Positions 7,324 to 14,152 of a DNA stretch of 14,152 nucleotides are shown in pieces. Below the pieces are notes generated by a model. The model worked only from the letters and a program-made list of their open reading frames with translations. It searched no databases and had not been told where the DNA came from. How positions within the stretch are numbered: the first letter of the stretch is position 1; each line of letters opens with the position of its first letter. Made by a program: the position numbers and the translations under genes. Location: positions 1-14,152 of the forward strand of contig JALPMN010000514.1 in the NCBI GenBank assembly GCA_024243835.1. Reading direction: 5' to 3'. This DNA comes from Enteropsectra breve (Eukaryota > Microsporidia).

Positions 7324-9870
7324 CTACACTGAGTTGTATAAGTCTATGACCGCTTGAGAAACAAAGCGCGTCTCATTCACTATTTTATTATAGACAGCCG
7401 AATGCTTGGTCTTCAGCTCCTCCAGAAGCTCTGGATTTCCTGCAATATTAGTAAATGGACAGTCCATCTTCATCCCCCTAATTTTGCTCAATTCGCGCTG
7501 CAAGTTAATCGCATTTATCTTATAATTTTCAAGAATTACCTTGAGATACACTGTATCCGATACGAGCCACTCTTTTGTCTGGCTGCTGTACTCTCGCAAA
7601 AGTTCATCTGCGGTGCTATTTTTTACTCTCTTCTTTATTGACACTCTTTCCATTATAGCGGCGATGGAGATTGTTTTTGGAGATTTATATGCTGTATCAT
7701 TATAAATAATCATGTTTACGTGGTAGTAGGCATTTTTCATTCTTAGTAAGCAATCCGTCATGTAGTCTGCATCATGGGTGGTACTTTTTACAATTTCAAG
7801 GCAGGCTTTAACAAAACAATGCTGTCTTGAAATGTATTTTTCAGGCTGCGTAATAACAGTGATGTATTCCAAAAAATAGTGCAGATATTTGGCAATGAGA
7901 ATATTCTGGCCAGTGCCTATTTCTATTGACCTGATATTTTCGATAAATTTAACCTGATCACACCAGCCAAAGATTTCATCTTTGCTAATTTCCCCCAAGC
8001 TCTTTAACTCGTCTTCAGACATGAATAGCGCAAATACTCCATAATAGCCAAGCTTATTTATTTTCACTGATCTAATCTGCCTCTTGATATCCTTGGGTTG
8101 GAGATAGTAGGGAAATGATGTTCCACCTGCAATCTTCCTTAAGAATTGATCCATTCTTAAGCTTTCATTCGGATTACGAAGACTGTTATAGGCATATTCT
8201 TCTGCTATTTTGCTCCAAGGGGCTTTATTTTCCAGATAATCATTTACTAGTTGTATTTTCAAATCTCTCTGTAGAGGGTATTGAAGGAGCTGCAGTTTTA
8301 AACTTACGCTAGCATGCTGAAGCACTATTCTTACCAGATTGCACACAGCTTCATCTTTTAGACTTATTTCGATTGGTATTAATTTCACAAAATTTCTAAA
8401 AGGAATCATCTCTTTTAATCCATCCGCAATATGAAGGAAATAAGCATCTTTAAGCCTGTATTTTTTGCGATAGAAGGCTGCAGCTTTAAAGAACTCGAAC
8501 ATACGATTTGTATACACCCTTTCATGGGAATAAACGATCTTTATGTTCAAAAAGTTGCAGCACGTATTAAGCCAATCGTAAATCAGTGAGAAATTATTTT
8601 TTCCCGCCTTGAATGAGCAGTATATGGAGTCAGCGCTGGGAATTATATTTTCCTCTGTTTCGCTTTGCACTTCTTTCTTGCGTTCCTTTGCTGCATTTTT
8701 TGTCAGAAAGTTATTAATCATCATAAGAGACGTAAAGCTGTTTTCCGTTCTATTTCTATTTGTAATCAGCGTTTTCATTACAGTGCCCAAGTTGGCCAAG
8801 GCACCGCACTCGGCTGCTCTGACAACGGCCCCCTTGATCTTAAGGTTTTTAAAAATGGCAACCATAAAATTTTCCATTGAGGGAAATACACTAAGGAGAT
8901 CCTGTTCCATTAAGATGTGGGCAATACGTGACCAGTTCTTCGAAAGAACAAACTTTGCAGCAAAATCATTTTTTCTCTGTAGCGATACCTTGGAGAAAAA
9001 TGTAACCAAAATATCGGTGAACAGACGGATCTTATACTTATCGTCTATGCAACTAAGGTGTGCGGTGTCAAAGATTTTATAAACATATTGCTCAAGCTCG
9101 TCGCCGTATTTGCATTTAAATGCGACTCTCTCCCACGCTACGCTTAGAATCTTCGCACGGTCGTTATTCTCATATCTCAGAACGCCACACATGGAATCTA
9201 CAAGCATTTCTGCCGTGGCATTTTTATCGACCAGAGTTTCGTATAGGGCTATTTGTGCCATTACTTCTGATTTTCCTGTAAAGCTAAGTGGAATGACCTG
9301 GTCTTTTATTTTTTTAATATTTTCTCTCGACGCATCTGCAGACAGCAGCATCTGTGCAATGGGGGCGTCAATGACCTTTGATTTAGCCCACATGTATAGC
9401 ATGACTTCAGTTGTTAGAGGATTTTCAGAAAGGAATTTGTATGTTGCGATACTCGTTTTGGCAGAGATGTTTGTGTAGCAGATCGGGCAGCACCCGGTGA
9501 CTGTAAAGAATTTAGTAATTTTGTCTTTGAATACACAGCAGTCATGAAAACAAGACCTACAGTACGGATTGGTGCAGTGCAAATAAGACAGATTGACAAG
9601 CTTTTCTTCGGTTGATTTATCCAGCGGGAAAAGCTCTCTAATTCGCTCTTCAAATATTTTGTTGGCCGATCCAAGAAGAGCACTTTGCTCAGCCTTGCAC
9701 TTCTTGCAAGCTTTAGGCTTCGTAGAGACGGGATACACGCCGTTGACATGGTTCATATACGCCTTGACTTCCAGGCCTTTCCTCAGCATATACATTCCCA
9801 TCGCAAGCAGAATGCCAATGCCCATGAGTATTTTGAATTTCACTGCTTTACTCATTACAAGCTGCTTCAT
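7324..9870 (-). CDS. 848-aa Cys-rich membrane-anchored orphan protein
   Basis: Large protein, not recognised beyond features seen. The start is supported by CCCC two bases upstream of the ATG on this strand (plus-strand GGGG 9873-9876). Residues 12-29 form one hydrophobic segment after a short basic N-terminus, a signal anchor. Cysteines cluster at 55/58 (KACKKC), 99-112 (HC, C104, C107, H109, C111, C112) and 127-131 (CCPIC); the C-x-H-x2-C core and closing CPxC are reminiscent of a RING or other zinc fold, but spacing is not canonical. From about 140 to 848 the chain is a succession of amphipathic helices without further membrane segments, suggesting an alpha-solenoid scaffold. A plausible but unproven reading is a membrane-tethered zinc-binding scaffold or E3-like protein. 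AATAAA overlaps the region just past its stop (7313-7320). It is divergent from GPI8 across a 440-bp spacer. Confidence 0.85.
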   Translation of the reverse strand: MKQLVMSKAVKFKILMGIGILLAMGMYMLRKGLEVKAYMNHVNGVYPVSTKPKACKKCKAEQSALLGSANKIFEERIRELFPLDKSTEEKLVNLSYLHCTNPYCRSCFHDCCVFKDKITKFFTVTGCCPICYTNISAKTSIATYKFLSENPLTTEVMLYMWAKSKVIDAPIAQMLLSADASRENIKKIKDQVIPLSFTGKSEVMAQIALYETLVDKNATAEMLVDSMCGVLRYENNDRAKILSVAWERVAFKCKYGDELEQYVYKIFDTAHLSCIDDKYKIRLFTDILVTFFSKVSLQRKNDFAAKFVLSKNWSRIAHILMEQDLLSVFPSMENFMVAIFKNLKIKGAVVRAAECGALANLGTVMKTLITNRNRTENSFTSLMMINNFLTKNAAKERKKEVQSETEENIIPSADSIYCSFKAGKNNFSLIYDWLNTCCNFLNIKIVYSHERVYTNRMFEFFKAAAFYRKKYRLKDAYFLHIADGLKEMIPFRNFVKLIPIEISLKDEAVCNLVRIVLQHASVSLKLQLLQYPLQRDLKIQLVNDYLENKAPWSKIAEEYAYNSLRNPNESLRMDQFLRKIAGGTSFPYYLQPKDIKRQIRSVKINKLGYYGVFALFMSEDELKSLGEISKDEIFGWCDQVKFIENIRSIEIGTGQNILIAKYLHYFLEYITVITQPEKYISRQHCFVKACLEIVKSTTHDADYMTDCLLRMKNAYYHVNMIIYNDTAYKSPKTISIAAIMERVSIKKRVKNSTADELLREYSSQTKEWLVSDTVYLKVILENYKINAINLQRELSKIRGMKMDCPFTNIAGNPELLEELKTKHSAVYNKIVNETRFVSQAVIDLYNSV

Positions 9871-9974
9871 CTGGGGCTTAAAAATTTTAAAGGAGAAAAT
9901 TGCCCCTTAGGATTTTAATTGAGTTTCTTCGCTCGTGTAATTGTATTCTTAATTCTATACCTACTTATCACGAC

Positions 9975-10020
9975 TGATAAACCTTCGTTATTATAAATGA
10001 TAAACCATCGTGATTACAAA
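9975..10020. repeat. Two tandem 23-bp repeats in the divergent spacer
   Basis: tgataaaccttcgttattataaa-like units at 9975-9997 and 9998-10020 differ at about three positions, and a further tgat starts a third. They could be paired binding sites in the divergent promoter or a small chance duplication. Confidence 0.6.
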
Positions 10021-10050
10021 TGATTTTTAGAAACGGTATTATTAATAAGG

Positions 10051-10071
10051 CTTGATATAAAAAATATCAAG
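10051..10071. repeat. 8-bp perfect hairpin in the divergent spacer
   Basis: cttgatat (10051-10058), loop aaaaa, atatcaag (10064-10071). It is a possible operator or transcript hairpin upstream of GPI8; function unknown. Confidence 0.4.
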
Positions 10072-10310
10072 GCCAAATATCCACATTATTTGCACCCAAT
10101 TTAGAGCTACTAATATAAAGACATCAACCAGCGATGTAATATATATCTGCGAACTAATCTAAAGTGTTTTATAAGGTTTTAAAATGCATTTTTGAGATGA
10201 ACTGCAATATAAGTGCTAATGGCATCTACATTTAAAAAACCAGTGCACATTTATTTGTGATACATTTTTGCCAGGAAATTTTGTCAAACACCACTGAAAA
10301 ATTACCCACC

Positions 10311-11330
10311 ATGCTGCTTTTTCTCCCGCATATTTTCGCCAAAAACTATGCGATTCTCCTTAATGCGAGCCGTTTCTACTACAACTACCGCCACTACACA
10401 AATATCGTTCTCGTAAACACCATTCTTGAAAAAAATAAATTTTCTGAATCGGACATTGTTGTTCTTACCCAGGAGAATCCCATTGAAAACATAAGAAATG
10501 TGCATCCGAACAGGATTCTATTGGCGGAGCCTAAGAATAAAATTGCAATGAACATAAAAGAGAAACCAGATGTTTCTGAAGACGCCTCCATTAGTTTTGA
10601 AAACAATAGCATTTCAAATGAAGAACCTTATAGCATTTCAAGTGAAAAACCTTATAGCATTTCAAGTGAAGAACCTTATAGCATTTCAAGTGAAGAACCT
10701 TATAGCATTTCAAGTGAAGAACCTTATAGCACAGAAAACAATCTTATAGATGATAATGCTGTTAAATACAAAAGGTTTAAGACCACAGAGCTGAAGTTTC
10801 AGACTATTCTCAATGTTCTTTATTTAAATGACCCAAAGCTCCAAACTCTGGATGAAAATGACAATCTCACAATTTACATCTGTGGCCACGGAGGCGCAAC
10901 GATGTTCCGCGTAGTCTCTGCGTATTTTATTTTCCGTGATGATTTCATGGCAGTCCTGCGTTTCCTTTCCAAAAGACTCAATAAGGTGCTTCTTATTATG
11001 GACACCTGCAAGGCTGAGACTCTTATAGAGCGTTCTGAGCTTCCAGAGAATGTTTACGCAGTAACAACATCCCTGAGCGGCGAAGAGTCATATTCCCATG
11101 ACTTCATCCCATCACTCGGGCTGAATGGAGCCGATTCATTTCCGTACTATCTCTATAAGCTTCTCCTGCAGCTAAAAGACAGAGATAAAAGCCTCGATGC
11201 GCTGTTTGATGAGATAAAGAAAAACATGGACAGCAGCACACTCACACACTCCACAAAGGAATGGAAGGTCCGGGAGTTTTTCTATCAAGACGAAAATAGC
11301 AAGTGGGAGCCGCGTCCCTTTGTTTTGTAG
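10311..11330 (+). CDS. GPI8: GPI-anchor transamidase catalytic subunit (GPI8/PIG-K)
   Basis: 339-residue C13-family cysteine protease that, in the ER lumen, cuts the C-terminal signal of precursor proteins and joins them to a GPI anchor. ATG 10311 is chosen over the in-frame upstream Met (10257) because CCC sits at 10305-10307 and this start places a short signal peptide (MLLFLPHIFA) just before the conserved NYAILLNASRFYYNYRH, which opens the mature domain in known GPI8. The catalytic His is residue 193 in CGHGGA and the catalytic Cys is 233 in MDTCKAET; GEESYSHD and the SFPYYLY region further match the family. Between the first block and the His lies an insertion rich in Ser/Glu with an 8-residue tandem repeat (about 99-140). 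There is no C-terminal membrane segment, unlike yeast and human GPI8, so it may be soluble or held by partners. AATAAA lies at 11338-11343. The enzyme should act on GPI-anchored surface proteins. Confidence 0.92.
   Translation: MLLFLPHIFAKNYAILLNASRFYYNYRHYTNIVLVNTILEKNKFSESDIVVLTQENPIENIRNVHPNRILLAEPKNKIAMNIKEKPDVSEDASISFENNSISNEEPYSISSEKPYSISSEEPYSISSEEPYSISSEEPYSTENNLIDDNAVKYKRFKTTELKFQTILNVLYLNDPKLQTLDENDNLTIYICGHGGATMFRVVSAYFIFRDDFMAVLRFLSKRLNKVLLIMDTCKAETLIERSELPENVYAVTTSLSGEESYSHDFIPSLGLNGADSFPYYLYKLLLQLKDRDKSLDALFDEIKKNMDSSTLTHSTKEWKVREFFYQDENSKWEPRPFVL
10602..10730 (+). repeat. 24-bp in-frame tandem repeat within GPI8
   Basis: Four nearly identical 24-base units at 10623, 10647, 10671 and 10695, plus a half unit at 10719-10730 and a diverged partial unit before them, encode repeats of EPYSISSE. 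The only clear unit difference is a Lys for Glu in the second copy. High identity suggests recent expansion and possible length variation between isolates. Confidence 0.92.
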
Positions 11331-11891
11331 ATACATCAATAAAATAAGTTAGTTAACAAACTTTTTATAAATATCCACCGTATATTTGAGCCAGTACTTT
11401 TTGTACATGTTAACAACAGATTGCTGGTTTAAAGGAATATTTAATGACATAAGGGTAAAAATATAATAATATTTAACAGTACAGTTTTTATAATTTTTCA
11501 TTCGCCCCTATTTTTATTCTTTGGCGCAATACCCCTTTTATTTCAAGATAAAAAGGAAAGCCCCCATAAAAGCAATGATATACGCAACAATGCTCTTCAC
11601 CGTATTTGTGTACCAGTCACTCTGGAAGGACTTTCTGAGCTACACCTTCGGAAAGATATATGAGAAATAGACAGCCAACTTTTATGAATAAAATCCTTAG
11701 GAAAAAGCCTACACACAAGAAACAATGTTAAAATATTATTTTATGACTATTTTTTGATATGTTTCGTTAATATTACTGGAAACAACTATAACTCGTATAG
11801 AAAATATACCGTGATAACTATTGTCCAAAGACATTTCTCATAAATTAATGAATCTAATCTCTTTTTCACAATATTTGTATCAATATGCCCC
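11331..11891. other. Intergenic region with one candidate short gene
   Basis: 561 bases between the convergent 3' ends of GPI8 and the polytopic membrane gene. It contains an AATAAA for GPI8 and the 31-codon ORF at 11575-11670 listed separately. The segment from about 11671 to 11891 is AT-rich with no further structure that I can support. Confidence 0.5.
11575..11670 (+). CDS. Candidate 31-aa single-pass membrane peptide
   Basis: ATG 11575 to TAG 11668-11670. CCCCC at 11561-11565, nine bases before the ATG, fits the start-site signal seen at other genes. The peptide opens MIYATMLFTVFVYQSLWKDF: a hydrophobic stretch followed by a charged C-terminus, as in small ER or mitochondrial tail-anchored subunits. 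The frame is open upstream to 11494 but has no other ATG. GC content of the ORF is visibly higher than its flanks. No family recognised; it could instead be the last exon or remnant of a longer gene. Confidence 0.4.
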   Translation: MIYATMLFTVFVYQSLWKDFLSYTFGKIYEK

Positions 11892-13301
11892 TCAATGCTT
11901 TTTAAATAGCTTCAAAATATCACGCATCATATAAATATTGGCATAGCTTATAGCCCAGTCGATCATTGAGTTGTATACGACAAAATTCAAGATATTTTTC
12001 CTGAACCTTAAAATAATGAGGCTTGGATATGTCCTTAAAAAGCCCAGCAGGGCTGCGCCTGCAAGGTTCACCAGCGAGACAGTTTTACTGTCGTATGAAT
12101 AATTGCACTTATAGAAGTACAACAAAACTACAGCAAATAAACAGGAGAGATACAAAATAAATCCATTGAAGCTCCAGACAATTCTTATTGCTCCTCTCCG
12201 GTATATAAATAGAATGATAGCAGGCAATAAATATATTAGTTTTATGTCCTTAGCCAGGCTAATGAAGATCTTAATAAATTCTGAATTGCTAATGTTGAAC
12301 AGCTCCAGCATCGTGATAAAAGAGTGGATGAAGTGCAGAACAGCAAGAAGCACAATGCAGCAGGGAGTGCTTGTAAATATATTCGCTAGCAAATAATTAT
12401 TTCTGTCATCCTTCAGAATAAATTCACTGTTGCCATAGCACTGATTGGAAGCAAGGCCATCATCGGTGTTTCTCTCAGGATGCCTGTAGATTGCTAATAT
12501 TGCGAGTGAAGCCAAGTTAAAAATAGCCATTGAAATTATTTCAAAAAGAACGGTATGCTTTATTGGGCGCAGCAGCAGGCTGAACCCGGTGCCGAGAAAA
12601 TATATCAAGGGATTGCGAATTCCACCAAGCAGGAAGAGAAAGAATGGCACCAATGAGGCCATAATGCCAGAAGAGACGCCAGCAATGAACTCTACAGGGG
12701 AAATAATATTGCTTCTGTGGTATTTTGCGGCGTAAAATAGGCTTTTAGTAAGCATCATAAAAAACAGTCCAATGCTGGATATTTTTAGCAGCGTTTTTCT
12801 GGATATTTTGCTTTTTAACAGAAAAATACAGCAGATGAATCCGCCTAAATAAAATCCAGTATCGAAATACCTGCAGGAGGCATCGCTGTGATATAAATTT
12901 TTAAGAATCCTGTCGATTGTCATGGCGGATGCCGAGAGAAACTGGAGGGCTGAGGACGAACAGCTGCTGTGGCTATTATTGTTTAAATAAAGGTCTATTG
13001 TAGGCATGTTGTCCAGTGGAAGATCTATCGCGGTTCTATTATTTATAGATTCAGCGTTAGATAAACCGCTCTCTTGCACATTATTTCTTGATATCTCTGT
13101 GTTTTGTGCAGTTCCTTTAATTAGCAAGAGAACATTCAGCGCACTTTCCTTAATTGCATTTATTTTATTTAAAATATTCATAATTAAGGTTAAATGAAGA
13201 TTGTTTGTTTGTGATGCTAATATACACCAAATATATGCATTTTGTAAATAATACAGAAATCTTAGCTTGATATTTTGCTTTAAACCAGTTGTGTTGCACA
13301 T
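11892..13301 (-). CDS. Polytopic membrane protein, possibly a divergent MFS transporter
   Basis: About 469 residues from ATG 13301; the alternative ATG 13181 gives 429. The longer frame would need GTG at 13313, unlikely in a eukaryote. A GGG on this strand (13328-13330) lies upstream of 13301, while no such motif precedes 13181, so the choice is open. The N-terminal ~140 residues are polar, Asn/Ser-rich. After that come roughly 8-10 hydrophobic segments (about residues 146-165, 171-191, 200-228, 252-271, 305-326, 354-368, 375-397, 408-445). Hints of the sugar-porter MFS pattern: basic SKISRKTLLKI after the first of these, GVSSGIMASLVPFF after the third (compare the GxGxG...P motif), and HPER where PESPR is usual. 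A basic, Lys-rich C-terminus faces the cytosol in that model. Transport substrate unknown; the family call is weak. Confidence 0.75.
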   Translation of the reverse strand: MCNTTGLKQNIKLRFLYYLQNAYIWCILASQTNNLHLTLIMNILNKINAIKESALNVLLLIKGTAQNTEISRNNVQESGLSNAESINNRTAIDLPLDNMPTIDLYLNNNSHSSCSSSALQFLSASAMTIDRILKNLYHSDASCRYFDTGFYLGGFICCIFLLKSKISRKTLLKISSIGLFFMMLTKSLFYAAKYHRSNIISPVEFIAGVSSGIMASLVPFFLFLLGGIRNPLIYFLGTGFSLLLRPIKHTVLFEIISMAIFNLASLAILAIYRHPERNTDDGLASNQCYGNSEFILKDDRNNYLLANIFTSTPCCIVLLAVLHFIHSFITMLELFNISNSEFIKIFISLAKDIKLIYLLPAIILFIYRRGAIRIVWSFNGFILYLSCLFAVVLLYFYKCNYSYDSKTVSLVNLAGAALLGFLRTYPSLIILRFRKNILNFVVYNSMIDWAISYANIYMMRDILKLFKKH

Positions 13302-13871
13302 TTGGTTCTTCACTATTTTTATTTTAGCCCAGATATCTATCAGATCCCTTCATAGTACTATATCCTCTAAATACGTACTTATCTTTTAAATGATCAGAGT
13401 ATATTCATTAAGAAAGCTACATGATTCATTTCTGCCGCTGCATGCCTGTCATCTGCGCTCATATTTTAAAAGGAATAAATATAAAAATATAACAATTTAA
13501 TTAAGAATTACAAAAATATAAAATTAATCAACTATTTTTTAGGGAAATATAAATTCTTGCATTTATTTACGAAAATATAAGCTTGTGTAAAATTTTTATG
13601 TAAAATATATAAATATTTAGGAAAGTATAGTATTTATTAGAGTAAATTACCAAAAATATAACAAAATAGCTAAAAATTAGACAAATATAAAACTTTTTAA
13701 AACATTACAAAATATGTTATTTACGTAAATAAACGAATATATAAAAGATTTGCATAAATATAAAATTTTTAAGAAACTTTAGAAAATATAAAAACGAGAA
13801 CAAGAATTTACATAAATATAACAATCTTTTGATAAAGCAAGTAAACTACCAATTAATAAAAACTTATGCAT
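13302..13871. other. Gene-free AT-rich spacer with periodic array
   Basis: 13302-13470 is ordinary spacer carrying the promoter of the membrane-protein gene. 13477-13820 is the periodic array listed separately. No gene or RNA seen. Confidence 0.6.
13477..13820. repeat. Degenerate AT-rich array with ~29-bp period
   Basis: The word aaatata or a one-base variant recurs at 13477, 13485, 13514, 13545, 13573, 13603, 13623, 13654, 13683, 13710, 13735, 13756, 13784 and 13814. Most steps are 27-31 bases, with a few of 20-25. The bases before each word also agree, approximating TTA(C/G)RA followed by AAATATAA, so the unit is longer than the word. The rest of each unit is poorly conserved. It ends about 50 bases short of the stop codon of the zinc-knuckle gene. 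It could be an old minisatellite, a transposon subterminal repeat array or a protein-binding array. Confidence 0.65.
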
Positions 13872-14152
13872 TTATTCAGTAATATTAGAACTTGCAGAAT
13901 TTCTCGGACATTTCCTTTTGTCATGGCCTGGTCGGGCACAAACGCTACAAGTCTTTCTCCGTCTTCCGGGAATTTCACCACGAGACCTAATTCTTCGGCT
14001 ACTTCTTGGCCTTCCTCTTCTTATATGAGCAACCGCTCCAGTGACTGAATTTGGCTGAAGGTGCTCTATATCAATGCTGGTTATAAAACCACTATATATC
14101 TCTTTTAAAGCACTAATCTTTCTTTTTTGGTTGATAAAGAGTACTGATAAAC
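13872..14152 (-). CDS. CCHC zinc-knuckle protein, C-terminal part (possible MULE transposase)
   Basis: An open frame on the minus strand runs from beyond the right edge (at least 92 codons visible) to TAA 13872-13874. It contains a perfect CCHC zinc knuckle, CSVCARPGHDKRKC (C-x2-C-x4-H-x4-C), encoded at 13908-13949. This is preceded by an Arg/Ser-rich basic linker (RRGRPRSSRRIRSRGE) and followed by a short tail ending NITE. A basic GRP-type linker followed by one C-terminal zinc knuckle is the usual ending of Mutator-like (MULE) transposases after their SWIM finger, and is also found in other nucleic-acid-binding proteins. The coding signal is clear from the motif; the family is an inference because the catalytic region lies outside the window. 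Confidence 0.75.
   Translation of the reverse strand, partial: LSVLFINQKRKISALKEIYSGFITSIDIEHLQPNSVTGAVAHIRRGRPRSSRRIRSRGEIPGRRRKTCSVCARPGHDKRKCPRNSASSNITE

Larger units (their letters stand above)
9871..10310. promoter_or_regulatory. GPI8 upstream region: Divergent promoter region between 848-aa gene and GPI8
   Basis: 440 bases between two divergent ATGs, so both promoters lie here. Visible elements: CCCC/GGGG next to the left start (9873-9876) and CCC at 10305-10307 next to the right start; two tandem 23-base copies starting TGATAAACC (9975-9997, 9998-10020) with a third partial start; the inverted pair ttatca-cgac-tgataa around 9965-9980; and a perfect 8-base stem cttgatat/atatcaag at 10051-10071. 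Regulatory roles are inferred. Confidence 0.5.

Noticed and set aside
8609..9082. 157-codon plus ORF and other plus ORFs between 7354 and 9918
   Set aside because: Antisense to the 848-residue gene; no domain of their own.
13477..13820. CRISPR-like array
   Set aside because: The repeated word is only about 7-12 bases, imperfect, with irregular spacing and no distinct spacers, in a eukaryotic context without cas genes.
13866..14048. Ser/Thr-rich 60-codon plus ORF
   Set aside because: Antisense shadow of the zinc-knuckle frame, which carries a precise CCHC motif.

Overview
The window looks like a microsporidian nuclear genome, probably one of the larger, transposon-bearing ones; Anncaliia-like is a guess from the transposon families. 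The reasons are: intron-free, divergent eukaryotic ORFs; a recognisable but minimal GPI8 (GPI-anchor transamidase catalytic subunit); orphan signal-peptide proteins; AATAAA signals at or just past stop codons; and a CCC-type motif directly upstream of several start codons, a known microsporidian start-site signal. Microsporidia are also known to carry Merlin and Tc1/mariner transposons. There are no bacterial-style operons or ribosome binding sites.

Layout. Bases 1-479 (minus) are the 5' part of a broken Merlin/IS1016-type (ISXO2-like) transposase running off the left edge. Bases about 541-1535 are a 5'-truncated Tc1-like element whose DD34E transposase is broken by one frameshift. After about 0.95 kb of noncoding DNA comes a secreted lysine/aspartate-rich protein (2482-3483). 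Bases 3765-5247 are a structurally complete Tc1-like element with TA duplications and about 200-bp terminal inverted repeats, but its transposase is ruined by two frameshifts, three stops and loss of all three catalytic residues. A 70-bp MITE-like element lies at 5390-5459. A small secreted protein (minus, 6009-6455) and an 848-aa Cys-rich membrane-anchored orphan (minus, 7324-9870) follow. The latter is divergent from GPI8 (plus, 10311-11330), which has an 8-residue tandem repeat inserted in its protease domain. A polytopic, MFS-like membrane protein (minus, 11892-13301) comes next. An AT-rich array with a roughly 29-bp period (13477-13820) sits next to the C-terminal end of a CCHC zinc-knuckle protein (minus, 13872 to beyond the right edge), possibly a MULE-type transposase.

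How it fits together. The cellular genes all concern the secretory or membrane system: GPI-anchor attachment in the ER, two secreted proteins, a membrane-anchored orphan and a transporter-like protein. This suits an intracellular parasite but does not prove a shared pathway. The rest is decayed class II transposons of at least two, perhaps four, kinds. Two short ORFs (7054-7182 and 11575-11670), each with a CCC motif before its ATG, are candidate small genes.
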